Of a DNA stretch of 64,000 nt, positions 36,721 to 46,148 are shown piece by piece (within the stretch, counting starts at the first letter, position 1; each line of letters opens with the position of its first letter). The notes beneath the pieces were generated by a model that saw only the letters and a program-made list of their open reading frames with translations, did not search any database and was not told the DNA's origin. The stretch comes from Rhodobacteraceae bacterium EL53 (GTDB lineage: Bacteria > Pseudomonadota > Alphaproteobacteria > Rhodobacterales > Rhodobacteraceae): assembly GCA_900313015.1 (NCBI GenBank), contig OMPR01000006.1:62001-126000 (forward strand). Direction: 5' to 3'. The position numbers and the translations under genes were made by a program.

Positions 36721-37220
36721 TTAGTTGCTTTTGAGCGCGTTGATCACGGATGTGACCGCGTTTTGCATAGCGCGCACGGCGGCCTTGGTTTCGGCACCTG
36801 TGCGATAGAGCGGCAGGGTGCCTTTGGCGGTCACAAACTCAGCGAATTTAGGTGCGGCAACGATCTCTGACATGGTCCCTTTGATGCCGGTAATGATCAC
36901 GGGATCGACACCTTTGAGCGCATACAAAACGATCGGAGACCTCACGATTGGGAAATCAAAACCCTGTTCGGCAAAGGTTGGCACATCAGGGGCAAGCGCG
37001 TCCCGGTCAACAGCCAGAACGGCGGCGCGCAAGGCTGAGCAACCTTTGAAGGGGATACCAACAGCCTCAAGCCCAACACTGTTCAGGAAGGTTTAACCAG
37101 AGACGTTATACGTGCCGCCTTTGCCTGTGTGGGCCCAACACAGCTTGCCCAGCGCAACCTTGGCTGCATCCACAAGATCCTACACGGACTTGATCGGGCT
37201 ACCGGCGGGAACAGCAAGAC
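36721..37220 (-). pseudogene. TctC-type solute-binding protein, broken
   Basis: The leftward frame contains LVDAAKVALGKLCWAHTGKG, then GTYNVSG, a TAA at 37093-37095, TFLNSVGLEAVGIPFKG and, after an internal deletion of about 60 codons, the C-terminal DVPTFAEQGFDFPIVRSPIV to NALKSN. A further TAG lies near 37,180. The deletion removes part of the ligand-binding cleft, so the protein cannot be functional. Confidence 0.8.
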
Positions 37221-37761
37221 AGGCAAAACGGCGAAGAAGTGTTGATGTCGCTGTTCGAGCCTGGGCTGGAAGAGGGTCTGGTTCAGGACGGTTTGATCGC
37301 CCAGTCGCAAGGCCAGCGCGCTGAATTCTGAAACGCACGAGAGCATCTTCCTGAGGCGAATAGATTGATTGGCGCGGTCGCAGGTCATTATGTTTCGCTG
37401 CCATTGACCCACCTGCCCCAATTCATCGAACAGGCCACTGCCAAAGTTGCTGCTCTTGCGCCGCTGAGGGTCAATTGCTTTGGTCATCTGGGAGGTGGCA
37501 ATCTGCACTTCAATTTCTCTCCCCAAAAAGAGCAAGATACGCGACGCCTATATGCATCTGAAACCTGTTATCGAAGACATCGTTCATTACGAGGTCCATA
37601 AATTCAAAGGCTCAATCAGTGCCGAACACGGGATAGGAAACACCAAAGCACGGGCATTGGAACACTACGCCAATCCCGCGAAACTTTCTGCTTTGAAAGC
37701 CATCAAAACAGCTATGGACCCTAAGAAAATAATGAACCCTGGCGTTATTCTTGCACTTTGA
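37220..37761 (+). pseudogene. GlcD/D-lactate dehydrogenase-type FAD oxidase, C-terminal relic
   Basis: Rightward: GEEVLMSLFEPGLEEGLVQD, then AEF with a stop where Trp is expected, NAR, PEANRLIGAV, VNCFGHLGGGNLHFNF, a frameshift near 37,530, and HKFKGSISAEHGIGNTKARA to MDPKKIMNPG. This is the C-terminal cap region of GlcD-like FAD-linked oxidases with its conserved HxGDGNLH-like and SxEHGIG motifs. The FAD-binding half is absent. It abuts the tctC relic head to head, so the join is a deletion scar. Confidence 0.85.
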
Positions 37762-38144
37762 TGTCTCTTCACCTTAGGGACCTAGTGTTATTTATGAAGT
37801 CGGTGCCCTGCCCGTTTTGGCAAATGTTCAGTGGATGCGCCAACAAACGCTGAATATTGCGTGCCAGTTTTCTGCCTGCCCCCCCCGTTCTACCAGAGCG
37901 CGACGCACTACTGATCAAGAGGCATTTTGAAACACCCAAGCGTTCAAAGGGTAAGTGGGGCTGCTGACAGGTTAAGAGTTAAACTCACTGTCTGAGGTTT
38001 TTGATGAGCCTGAAGGTACTACGGAAGCGAAGGCCGATTTCCATCGAACATAGTGCTGTGACTAACATGTGGGTAAGGTTGTCTTTTAGCGCAAGGCATT
38101 GACAGAGAGTGACAAATTTAAGATTCGACACTACATGGAAGCGA
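37762..38144. other. Intergenic DNA at the edge of the decayed block
   Basis: About 380 bases with no gene or clear repeat; it separates the oxidase relic from the convergent phosphatase gene. Confidence 0.5.
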
Positions 38145-38606
38145 TTATGGCGCCTCCGTTGGTTCGCCCCAGCGGTCTTTTAGAAATGTGATGATCTGAT
38201 CGCGAGTCTGGCGATAGCTGTTTAGCTTATCGTTACGCGACTCGCCGACCCCGGTAGGGTCCATAATTGGCCAATAATCGACATCCAGATGGAAAACGCG
38301 GGTCAGTTCCAGCGCTCGATGTTGACTTGCGGGGGACAGCGCAACGATCAGGTCAAACGAGCTGAGATCATCGCCCCATTGCTCCATCTCATCAAAGGAA
38401 CGGGATCTATGGCGGCTGAGTTCGACATCCAGTTCTTGGCATACAGCGATGCAGAACCCGTCGATTTCAAGATCATTGTGCACACCTGCGGATTGGACAT
38501 AGGTATCCATTCCGTAGAACTTTTTCATGATCCCTTCGGCCATAGGCGAACGGACCGCGTTGTGGTCACAACAAAACAGAACCGACTGCGGAAGCGGACC
38601 CACCAC
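38145..38606 (-). CDS. Low-molecular-weight protein tyrosine phosphatase family protein
   Basis: A 153-residue protein of the LMW-PTP/ArsC fold. The P-loop reads VLFCCDHNAVRSPMAEG, with the CX5R motif modified to C-C-D-H-N-A-V-R, followed by RSRSFDEM and an acid loop region IMDPTG. The start is GTG, preceded by AAGGAG that overlaps the end of the UPF0262 gene. It belongs to the conserved hisD-UPF0262-phosphatase-infA run; infA is now 3.8 kb away. Confidence 0.85.
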   Translation of the reverse strand: MVGPLPQSVLFCCDHNAVRSPMAEGIMKKFYGMDTYVQSAGVHNDLEIDGFCIAVCQELDVELSRHRSRSFDEMEQWGDDLSSFDLIVALSPASQHRALELTRVFHLDVDYWPIMDPTGVGESRNDKLNSYRQTRDQIITFLKDRWGEPTEAP

Positions 38607-38609
38607 TCC

Positions 38610-39089
38610 TTAGCCTCCGAAGTGCAGCACGCAAATCAGCGTGAAGAGACGGCGGGCGGTGTCAGTATCAATGTCAGCTTTCCCCTCAAGACGCTCCTGC
38701 AATACGCGGCTGCCTTCATTGTGGATGCCGCGCCGGGCCATGTCGATGGTTTCGATCTGGCTGGGTGGCATGGTTTTCACAGCGTTGAAATAGCTTTCGC
38801 ATATCTGAAAGTAATCTTTCACGACCTGACGGAAGGGGCCTAGTGACAGGTGGAATTCCGCTGCTTTTTCAGCCGCTTCGGTCTCGACATCAAAGACGAG
38901 GCGTTTCTCTTTGATCGACAGGTTCAGATGATAGGGGCCATTGGGGGCCGTGCGATCATCACGGGTTGGCAGCTCAAAGCTGTTCTCTTCCAACAGATCA
39001 AACATTGCGACTTTGCGCTCTTGTTCGATTTCAGGTGTCGGGGGCGGCAGATTGCTGTCGTCCAGTTCGATATGGCTGATGCGGTTCAT
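38610..39089 (-). CDS. UPF0262 family protein
   Basis: A 159-residue protein of the alphaproteobacterial UPF0262 family: RISHIELDDSNLPPPTPEIE, FDLLEENSFELP, YHLNLSIKEKRLVFDV and the helical C terminus with IDMARRGIHNEG. Function unknown. It is found between hisD and the phosphatase gene in many Rhodobacterales, and the order is kept here. Confidence 0.93.
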   Translation of the reverse strand: MNRISHIELDDSNLPPPTPEIEQERKVAMFDLLEENSFELPTRDDRTAPNGPYHLNLSIKEKRLVFDVETEAAEKAAEFHLSLGPFRQVVKDYFQICESYFNAVKTMPPSQIETIDMARRGIHNEGSRVLQERLEGKADIDTDTARRLFTLICVLHFGG

Positions 39090-39207
39090 CGGATGTGGGC
39101 CTTGGCCAGAAATGTTTCGCCCATGTCCTACAACACCACACCACAGGGGGCAACGACCCGTTGTATCGTTGTCCTTGCTGTTGTTTTCCTGCGCCGATCA
39201 GGGGCCG

Positions 39208-40509
39208 TCAGCGGTTCAACGCATCCAGGCGCACGCGCACCGACAGGCCGTGCGCCTCAAGGCTTTCGGATTGCGCCAGACGCTCCGCCGAGGGACCGAT
39301 TGCGCGCAGGGCGTCAGGGGTCATCTGGCTGAGCGTGGTGCGTTTGAGGAAATCCATCACAGACAGGCCGGACGAGAACCGCGCCGAACGGGCCGTGGGC
39401 AGGACGTGGTTGGGTCCGCCGACATAATCGCCAATGGCTTCGGGGGTGTAGCTGCCGATAAAGATGGCGCCGGCGTGGATGGTTTTTTCGCTAAGCGCCA
39501 CGGGATCGGCGACGCACAGTTCAAGGTGTTCGGGGGCGATGCGGTTGGACAGTTGCGCCGCCTCCTCCAGATCACACACAGTGATGATGGCGCCAAAATC
39601 GCGCCAGCTCGGACCGGCGATGGCGCGCCGTTGCAGGGTGATGAGACGTTGCTCGACGGCCTGCGCAACAGCGCGGCCAAACGCGGCGTCATTGGTGATG
39701 AGGATCGATTGCGCGCTTTCGTCGTGTTCGGCTTGGCTGAGCAGGTCCAGCGCGATCCAGTCGGGATCGTTGTCTTTGTCTGCAATCACCAGAATTTCCG
39801 ACGGGCCGGCGATCATGTCGATGCCGACTTTGCCGAACACTCGGCGCTTAGCAGCCGCCACAAAGGCATTGCCGGGGCCGGTGATTTTGTCGACCGGCGC
39901 AATACTGGCTGTACCATAGGCCAGCGCCGCAATCGCTTGGGCGCCGCCGATGCGATACACTTCATCCACGCCAGAGATTTGTGCCGCCAGCAGCACAAGC
40001 GAATTAACCGTACCATCGGGGGTGGGAACGGCGATGGCCAGACGTCCCACCCCAGCGACTTTGGCGGGAATGGCATTCATCAACACCGAGGATGGATAAG
40101 AAGCCAGTCCGCCGGGCACATAGAGCCCCGCCGCCGACACTGCCGACCAGCGCCAGCCCAATGTGGCCCCGCTTTCATCCGTCCACTGATCATCTTGGGG
40201 CATTTGACGCGCGTGATAGGCGCGGATACGCGCAGCGGCCAATTCAAGCGCGGCGCGATCTTCGGTTGAAACTTGCGCCGCGGCCTGTTCGATTTCCTCA
40301 GGCGTAAAGGCCAGTGTGTCTGGGGTCAGGTCAAGCCGGTCGAATTTCGACGTCAGCTCGATCACCGCTGCATCGCCCCGATGGCGCACATCGGCAATAA
40401 TCTCGGCAACAATTGCATCTACGTCTGGGCTGTCTTCGCGTTTGGCAGACAGCAGAGCGGTAAAGGCGGCTTCGAAATCGGGCGACGTGGTGTCCAGAAA
40501 CTGGGGCAT
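39208..40509 (-). CDS. hisD: Histidinol dehydrogenase
   Basis: A 433-residue enzyme that converts histidinol to histidine in two NAD-dependent steps. Typical blocks are GWRWSAVSAAGLYVPGG, NAIPAKVAGV, DKITGPGNAFVAAAKR, GPSEILVIAD, LLSQAEHDESAQ, APEHLEL and GPNHVLPTARSARFSSGL. Full length. The ATG at 40509 with AAGGAGAG upstream removes 16 residues of spurious leader. It is part of the murA-DUF2948-hisD neighbourhood, but a DUF1772-like gene and a GNAT gene now stand between. Confidence 0.97.
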   Translation of the reverse strand: MPQFLDTTSPDFEAAFTALLSAKREDSPDVDAIVAEIIADVRHRGDAAVIELTSKFDRLDLTPDTLAFTPEEIEQAAAQVSTEDRAALELAAARIRAYHARQMPQDDQWTDESGATLGWRWSAVSAAGLYVPGGLASYPSSVLMNAIPAKVAGVGRLAIAVPTPDGTVNSLVLLAAQISGVDEVYRIGGAQAIAALAYGTASIAPVDKITGPGNAFVAAAKRRVFGKVGIDMIAGPSEILVIADKDNDPDWIALDLLSQAEHDESAQSILITNDAAFGRAVAQAVEQRLITLQRRAIAGPSWRDFGAIITVCDLEEAAQLSNRIAPEHLELCVADPVALSEKTIHAGAIFIGSYTPEAIGDYVGGPNHVLPTARSARFSSGLSVMDFLKRTTLSQMTPDALRAIGPSAERLAQSESLEAHGLSVRVRLDALNR

Positions 40510-40571
40510 GCGGCTCTCCTTTGGTCTTCCCTTAACCGGAGCAGCGGAGAGCCTCAAGATTTATGCCACGT

Positions 40572-41075
40572 TTAAGGCGCGCGCTGCGGCAATGCGAACA
40601 GGCCGAGGCCCGTCAAAAGCAGCGCCAGGCCAGAAAACCCGGTGCGGATCTGGTTCCAGACCTGCCATGGGGCGGAATAGTCGGACCAGATCTGTTGCGC
40701 CTGTTCGGGGGACAGGGGAGTTTCCACGACCGCCAAGGCCTCATTCATTGGAACATTGACGGCCATGGTCAGGATCAGCCCGCCGAAAAGATAGATCAGC
40801 CCGCCAACGCCAAAGCACAGCGCCGCGTGCGTTCGTTGAGCGCGATTGGCGACCAAGGCGGTGAGCAGCAAAACAAAGGGCGTGCCGAAAAACGCCGGAG
40901 CAAAGACGCCATTGCGAACGCTGGCATTCATGGCCTGCATCGCCTCGATCGCGACGTTGGGGTCAGCTTGGTCCAGCCCCCACATGGTGGAACAGACCCA
41001 AGCATAGAAAAAACCAAAAATAGCACCTGACAGCAACAGGGACATCAAGGCGAGAGGGGGCAGCAAAATGCGCAT
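40572..41075 (-). CDS. DUF1772-like small integral membrane protein
   Basis: A 167-residue protein with four predicted membrane segments (LLPPLALMSLLLSGAIFGFF; FAPAFFGTPFVLLLTALVA; AALCFGVGGLIYLFGGLIL; and GFSGLALLLTGLGLFAL). The motif MAVNVPMNEALA is typical of the anthrone-oxygenase-like DUF1772 family. Role unknown. The ATG at 41075 is chosen because the membrane domain begins immediately; longer frames are artefacts of the GC-rich antisense. Confidence 0.85.
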   Translation of the reverse strand: MRILLPPLALMSLLLSGAIFGFFYAWVCSTMWGLDQADPNVAIEAMQAMNASVRNGVFAPAFFGTPFVLLLTALVANRAQRTHAALCFGVGGLIYLFGGLILTMAVNVPMNEALAVVETPLSPEQAQQIWSDYSAPWQVWNQIRTGFSGLALLLTGLGLFALPQRAP

Positions 41076-41145
41076 ATCAAAATCCGGTATCAATGATAAT
41101 CTGTCACAGTAATACGTGGCTGCTCTAGGGTTCCGTCGCGATGGC

Positions 41146-41655
41146 CTAGATCTTTTTCTGCATTGGATAGGATGGGCCAAGGGGGTCAAGTTCGACCGGC
41201 CCCGCAGAAGTCCACCCATGTTTAACATAAAACCCCTGAGCGGTTGCGGTGCTGGACAGGTGGGCGGTTCGATTTCCAGCGTCACCTGCGGTGGATTCGA
41301 GCTTTGCCAACAGTGCGGTGCCAACCCCCTTCCCCACGGCTTGTGGTGCCACATAGAGCACAGAGATTTCCCCAGCCGGGGACACCACCCCGGCACCTGC
41401 GGCCCTATCGTTCAGGGTGGCCAGCCAAATTGCGTGCTCTCCGGCGAACCAGCCGCGCAAGGCGTCGGGTGTTTTGTTTGCGGTCCACTGTGTGATGATC
41501 TGCGGATCATTGTTGTGATCCGCACCGCAGAGATCCCGGATCGAGCTGCACAGCACCGTGCTGAGGTCAAAGACATCAAACACAGTTGCCGGGCGCAGCA
41601 CGAGCCCAGTGTTGGGGTGCGCAAAGGCCTGTGCAATACCGCGTTTGTTTTGCAT
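41146..41655 (-). CDS. GNAT family N-acetyltransferase
   Basis: A 169-residue GNAT protein. Motif A is clear in ISVLYVAPQAVGKGVGTALL (Q/R-x-x-G-x-G/A form), preceded by AGAGVVSPAG and followed by YVKHGWTSAGP near the end. The substrate cannot be told. ATG at 41655. Confidence 0.92.
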   Translation of the reverse strand: MQNKRGIAQAFAHPNTGLVLRPATVFDVFDLSTVLCSSIRDLCGADHNNDPQIITQWTANKTPDALRGWFAGEHAIWLATLNDRAAGAGVVSPAGEISVLYVAPQAVGKGVGTALLAKLESTAGDAGNRTAHLSSTATAQGFYVKHGWTSAGPVELDPLGPSYPMQKKI

Positions 41656-41697
41656 GGCCAGCCCTTCCTTTGCCCCAACAGGGCGATTTTTACGGCT

Positions 41698-42174
41698 TCA
41701 ATCGTCGTGGTGCGGAGCCTGGCCCGACGGGGCCTTATAGGGGCGCGTCACATCGCGCAGCGAGACACCGATGGCTTCAACGGTCAGACGCAAGGCTCCG
41801 TCACCTGCCAATGTCAGCAAAATTTGTCCTGCGCCATCTTCGCCGGTTTCGAAATCAACCGACAAAATCGAAAGGATAACGTCCTTGTCCGAGCGATCCA
41901 CGCCCTGACTGGAAACGCCCAGCACATTGTCGATCACCAGCAGGGATTGCACCCGCTCAAAGGGGCGATCGCGCTGGCTTGCCGCATCTTTGTCTTCCCA
42001 GCGAAAGCGGTTAAGCAGCAAGGCAAAGCGTCGTTCGGACGCGCGCCAGGACATTTCAGTAATCGGAAACACCGCGTCCTGTGTCAGGGTCGAAATCACC
42101 TGCAGGTCATCGACGCCCTCGGCCCCGAGGTTCAGGGGTGCTTCGCCGCCTTCGTGGAATGATGCGTCTGTCAT
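41698..42174 (-). CDS. DUF2948 family protein
   Basis: A 158-residue acidic protein of the DUF2948 family, restricted to alphaproteobacteria: [55 protein letters not shown]. Its start overlaps the murA stop by 4 bases, the usual murA-DUF2948 coupling in this group. Function unknown. Confidence 0.9.
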   Translation of the reverse strand: MTDASFHEGGEAPLNLGAEGVDDLQVISTLTQDAVFPITEMSWRASERRFALLLNRFRWEDKDAASQRDRPFERVQSLLVIDNVLGVSSQGVDRSDKDVILSILSVDFETGEDGAGQILLTLAGDGALRLTVEAIGVSLRDVTRPYKAPSGQAPHHDD

Positions 42175-43439
42175 TGGCCCGAGATCCTTTCGATTTTTGC
42201 GCCGACGGCTTCCAGTTTGGATACCACACGTTCATAGCCGCGATCCAGATGATAGACCCGGCTGACGCGGGTTTCACCTTCGGCAGCGAGCCCGGCCAGA
42301 ATGAGCGACACCGAGGCGCGCAGATCGGTGGCCATCACGGGCGCGCCTTTGAGGCGTTCAACACCTGTCACGGTGGCGGTGCCGCCGTGCACGTCGATGT
42401 TGGCGCCCATGCGGATCAATTCCGGCGCATGCATGAACCGGTTTTCGAAAATCTTTTCTTCCAGCACGCTGATGCCTTCAGCGGTGCACAGCAACGCCAT
42501 CATCTGCGCCTGAAGGTCGGTAGGGAAACCGGGGAACGGTTCGGTCACCACATCCACCGCCTGTACCCGGTCGCCGCGCCGTTTGACGAGCAGGCCAGAT
42601 TTGGTTTCCGTCACATCAACACCGCATTGTTCCAGTTTTTCAACAAAGGCCCCAACAAGGTCGAGCCGCCCACCGAGAAGTTCAACTTCGCCGCCGCAAA
42701 TCACCGGGGCAAGCATATAAGTCCCCAATTCGATCCGGTCGGTGACAACCGGGTGTGTCGCGCCGTGCAAGCGATCAACGCCCTGAACGGTGAGGGTTGA
42801 TGTGCCTTCGCCCTCGATCTGCGCGCCCATCTTTTGCAGGCAATGGGCCAGATCGACGATTTCAGGTTCGCGTGCGGCGTTGTTAATCACGGTTGTGCCT
42901 TTGGCCAACGTCGCTGCCATCAGCACGTTTTCCGTGGCCCCAACCGACACGATAGGGAAATCAACCACACCGCCCTTGAGCCCGCCGGGGGCTTTGGCGT
43001 GAACATAGCCGTCTTTCAGCTCCATCTCGGCACCCAAAGCTTCGAGCGCTTTGAGATGCAGATCAACCGGGCGTGCGCCGATGGCACAGCCACCGGGCAG
43101 AGACACAACCGCCTGCCCTGCCCGCGCCAGCATCGGGCCCAGCACCAGAATAGAAGCACGCATCTTGCGTACGATGTCATAGTCCGCTGTCAGGTTGTTC
43201 AGATCGTGGCTGGACATCGCCAGCACCTGTCCGCCCTGCAGGCTGGACACTTCGGCGCCCAGCGATTGCAGCAGCATCGTCATGGTGGCGATATCTGACA
43301 GACGCGGCGCATTGGTTAGCGTCAGCGGTTCATCACTGAGCAGCGTGGCTGGCATCAGGGTCAAACAGGCATTTTTTGCACCTGCAATTGGAATTTGGCC
43401 ATTTAGCGGGCCGCCGCCTGTTACAAGAATCGAATCCAT
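42171..43439 (-). CDS. murA: UDP-N-acetylglucosamine 1-carboxyvinyltransferase
   Basis: A 422-residue cytosolic enzyme that starts peptidoglycan synthesis by adding enolpyruvate to UDP-GlcNAc. Characteristic blocks: [36 protein letters not shown], the catalytic-loop [20 protein letters not shown] with the fosfomycin-target Cys, [32 protein letters not shown] and a C-terminal [17 protein letters not shown]. Full length. It follows a small basic gene and is coupled to DUF2948. Confidence 0.98.
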   Translation of the reverse strand: MDSILVTGGGPLNGQIPIAGAKNACLTLMPATLLSDEPLTLTNAPRLSDIATMTMLLQSLGAEVSSLQGGQVLAMSSHDLNNLTADYDIVRKMRASILVLGPMLARAGQAVVSLPGGCAIGARPVDLHLKALEALGAEMELKDGYVHAKAPGGLKGGVVDFPIVSVGATENVLMAATLAKGTTVINNAAREPEIVDLAHCLQKMGAQIEGEGTSTLTVQGVDRLHGATHPVVTDRIELGTYMLAPVICGGEVELLGGRLDLVGAFVEKLEQCGVDVTETKSGLLVKRRGDRVQAVDVVTEPFPGFPTDLQAQMMALLCTAEGISVLEEKIFENRFMHAPELIRMGANIDVHGGTATVTGVERLKGAPVMATDLRASVSLILAGLAAEGETRVSRVYHLDRGYERVVSKLEAVGAKIERISGQ

Positions 43440-43444
43440 CTGCC

Positions 43445-43600
43445 TTACCCCTTACTTTTATCGTTTTGCACCGCATCATCCGCCCGTGCTTTGGCCTGCG
43501 TCTTACGGCGACCAAGATTCGCTTTAAGGGCTGCCTTTAACCGATCCTCGCGTGCTGCGTTGGACTTTCCGGGCTTTTTGGGTGTTTTTTGCTCTGCCAT
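43445..43600 (-). CDS. Small basic protein upstream of murA
   Basis: Fifty-one residues, mostly Lys, Arg, Ala: [20 protein letters not shown], then [19 protein letters not shown]. It ends 5 bases before murA, whose ribosome site lies at its stop, so the two are likely one transcript. Small Lys/Ala-rich proteins at this place occur in relatives. Function unknown. Confidence 0.75.
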   Translation of the reverse strand: MAEQKTPKKPGKSNAAREDRLKAALKANLGRRKTQAKARADDAVQNDKSKG

Positions 43601-43684
43601 ACACACTCTCTACAGGAGCGGAAAAAAAGCGTCCAGATACCCCTTGCGCCCTGTTTCGTTTGAGTCTAAATCCCCCCTCACGGC

Positions 43685-43759
<75 letters not shown>

Positions 43760-44031
43760 TTTAACCCTTGAAAACAAAAGAACTTCCTACAGTGCTGCAC
43801 TCACTCCATGTGCAGAACAGTGCGGGAACGCGCGTAGCTGTATGGCAAGAAATTGGCAAGAAAATGCGCCATGCAATTTACCGCTCAGCACATTTCTGCT
43901 TTTTATTGTTTCCCCTAAATCTTCGCTTCGATCTTCATCGGTGCGTGATTTATGCGGAAGTTTTCCAACTTCTTTCACTGAACGAATGTCGAACGCCTGA
44001 TAACGCGCGCGCCGTGTTGCATCGTCACTGA
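43760..44031. other. Post-tRNA-Thr DNA with a fragment of the TMQHGARVI family
   Basis: No intact gene. On the minus strand the segment at about 43,980-44,033 encodes VTMQHGARVIRRSTF before a stop, a truncated relative of the small protein at 9456-9623; a TAA directly upstream shows that its N terminus is lost. Confidence 0.5.
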
Positions 44032-44262
44032 TTAAGCCTCTCTATCAGAGGCACACCGCCAAACGAGCCGGAAGTCACTTACGCCGACGGCACCGCACTG
44101 GCGACACTTTGCGCGTCTGACCACATCCCCAACAGTCAGGGGGGGATTGGGCAGTTCTAGCAAGCGGGCAACGTCTATCGGAGCCGCATAGCCGCAACCA
44201 CAGTAAGCCCAGATCAAGTGAGTTGATACTTGCGTAAGGGTGGTTGCGCCGCGTTGTACCAT
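44032..44262 (-). CDS. Small zinc-ribbon-like protein
   Basis: Seventy-six residues with two Cys pairs, YCGCGYAAPIDVARLL and AKCRQCGAVGVSDFRLVW, spaced like a zinc ribbon. Such proteins are common as accessory genes in roseobacter genomes. ATG at 44262. No specific function can be named. Confidence 0.6.
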   Translation of the reverse strand: MVQRGATTLTQVSTHLIWAYCGCGYAAPIDVARLLELPNPPLTVGDVVRRAKCRQCGAVGVSDFRLVWRCASDREA

Positions 44263-45127
44263 TGGATGTTCCGCAATCGTTCTTTAATAGACCAGCGATA
44301 TACCATAGCCGATTAATCCCGCTACCCTGCCCTGACCGGAGATCCAAATACGCCGATGTGCTCTCGCCTTCCTGACCTGTCTCATTGGGGCCGGGTGGCA
44401 AGCCGAACATACATCATCACTGCCTAACGGATGATCTCAGGGCTGGTCTTAAAGTAGCCGAAAAGAGTGTGTTATGTCATCTCGTGAGGCTAGGAAACTG
44501 CCCTGCCCCTTCTCAAGCTGGTTTTACCTGACAGTACCAGACGGGAGCATAGACGAAGGCAAAACCCTGAATACTTCGCATGCGCCGGAGCCGGAGCATT
44601 GGCGGAGAAAATGATCAAAACGCCCACCTCTCTTGTGGCAAGATTTCTACCCCCAACTGTCAAGAAATCTCACCTGCATATTGAAGTGTCGCTACGGCAG
44701 AATAGAATTTGCCGCTCTGCTTCTTGTATTAAGCTGCGGGCTTCACTAAATGATAACTTGTGAAGAGAGCGCGCTAGTTGTGCCGCCAACCTGCCTCGGC
44801 AAGGTGGCTTCTCAAGAAAGAGACACAGGGTTCGCAAACAGCGAACAACCGAGGGAAGCAATTCCCGCATACACCTATACGCCCGTCTGCCGGGCCTTGC
44901 CCATAAGTCGCGGATGACCGCCAGGGCATCGACCGCCCGAGACATGCTTGCGACCGGTGCGACAGACAGGTCTCGGGCTAACGCCGCCCGACTGATGAGC
45001 CCGTGGCAGGGCGAAACCAACCAGCATGCAGAGCGCCAGATGAACTGGCCGCCAACCCCTCCCTGGGGTGGCCCCCTCCGATCTCCGGATCGGTGGCATG
45101 TGCTCAAAACGAGAAAAGGAAATCCCA
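44263..45127. other. Accessory DNA without a recognised gene
   Basis: About 860 bases. Open frames on both strands show no family features. A GC-rich segment at 44,880-45,110 precedes the three-gene operon and presumably contains its promoter. Confidence 0.5.
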
Positions 45128-45562
45128 ATGAGCAACGATGAAGTACTCGTAGAGTCAAAGGCCGCGTTTCGGATCGTTAGGATCGCAAAGGCCTATTGCG
45201 ACGCACAAGGAGCTCCAACCGGGTTGGAGAACCCCTGGGTTCCCGACCGGCAGTGGCAAGCATCCTGCGCAGTTGCTGTGCGCTTTCTCGCGGATACCAA
45301 GTCCATGACCGCGGAACTCTGTCACTATGAATGGCGTCTGAGCCAAATGCGCTCGAGCTATCCCGCCTATTGGCCCGCCGCTGTTCTATCCGATTGGAGC
45401 GATCTGCCGGCCATGGATCGGTATGTGGAGAGCGCCGGACTTGCAGCAATGCGCAGCGAGTTGGCCGAGATCATGTCGTCGAAAGAGAACTGTGTGCCAG
45501 AGCTTCTCCTCGATGATCCGCAACCAAACCAAGAAACCGAGAATGGCGAGGCTGGGAAATGA
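45128..45562 (+). CDS. Unknown protein, first of a three-gene accessory operon
   Basis: A 144-residue helical protein with ATG at 45128 and AAAGGAAA ahead. Notable stretches are FRIVRIAKAYCDAQGAPTG and ASCAVAVRFLADTKSMTAEL, with an acidic tail. No family recognised. It overlaps the next gene by 4 bases (ATGA). Confidence 0.65.
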   Translation: MSNDEVLVESKAAFRIVRIAKAYCDAQGAPTGLENPWVPDRQWQASCAVAVRFLADTKSMTAELCHYEWRLSQMRSSYPAYWPAAVLSDWSDLPAMDRYVESAGLAAMRSELAEIMSSKENCVPELLLDDPQPNQETENGEAGK

Positions 45563-45900
45563 CCGAGCAGATGAACAAGAGAGCACTTTTCTATCGCCTC
45601 CATTTCCGCCGCCGGCCTATTTCGGCTACGTCCGGGATGATTTGGGCGCATGCTGCCAAGTGGGTGTTTCGTCAGACACCTGACAAGAGCGATGCCGGGT
45701 ATGGTTACATCGGCTTTGAGGTTTCCACCCGCCGCCATCCCTATTCAGCAAAGGAAGCGCTCGAAGCGGCAACCGGCAAAGATTGGGAGATGCGCGTTCT
45801 GTGGTCTCGTCCAGCCAGTGATGGTGAGGGCGAAGGACTAAAGGTAGGCAAGAACCCATGGAGGAACGGATGGCCCACTACCGATCAACCGACCGATTGA
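45559..45900 (+). CDS. Unknown protein, second of the accessory operon
   Basis: A 113-residue protein, translationally coupled to the gene before. It is rich in aromatic and basic residues (RRPISATSGMIWAHAAKWVF, then YGYIGFEVSTRRHPYSAKEA). It overlaps the third gene by 43 bases in another frame. No family recognised. Confidence 0.55.
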   Translation: MTEQMNKRALFYRLHFRRRPISATSGMIWAHAAKWVFRQTPDKSDAGYGYIGFEVSTRRHPYSAKEALEAATGKDWEMRVLWSRPASDGEGEGLKVGKNPWRNGWPTTDQPTD

Positions 45901-46148
45901 TCCCATTGCCAGAAGCGGACTGGGCGCAGGTCAGGCATGGCGACTGCATCGAATACCAAGGCGAGGTACTTATCGCGGATCTTTTGCGTCTCAGAGAAAA
46001 TGCCGTCGCCGACTTTGGCGACAGCTGGCCCCGCGTTTGGGAACTCTGGCGCGATTCCAAAGGAACATGGCACGCATTCGCTAGTGTGCCGGGCACGGGG
46101 ATCATATGGTGGAGCGAGAAGGTCACCTACCGTGATTATAGAAGGTGA
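45858..46148 (+). CDS. Unknown protein, third of the accessory operon
   Basis: A 96-residue protein rich in Trp (PRVWELWRDSKGTWHAFASV, then GIIWWSEKVTYRDY). An ATG four codons further (45870) is an alternative start. No family recognised; the order and overlaps of the three genes suggest joint function. Confidence 0.55.
   Translation: MEERMAHYRSTDRLIPLPEADWAQVRHGDCIEYQGEVLIADLLRLRENAVADFGDSWPRVWELWRDSKGTWHAFASVPGTGIIWWSEKVTYRDYRR

Noticed and set aside
38941-40269. A 442-codon rightward open frame
   Set aside because: It is antisense to hisD and UPF0262, rich in His, Gly and Arg as expected from the reverse of GC-rich coding DNA, and shows no family motif.
41116-42162. A 348-codon rightward open frame
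   Set aside because: Antisense to the GNAT and DUF2948 genes, which are clear families.
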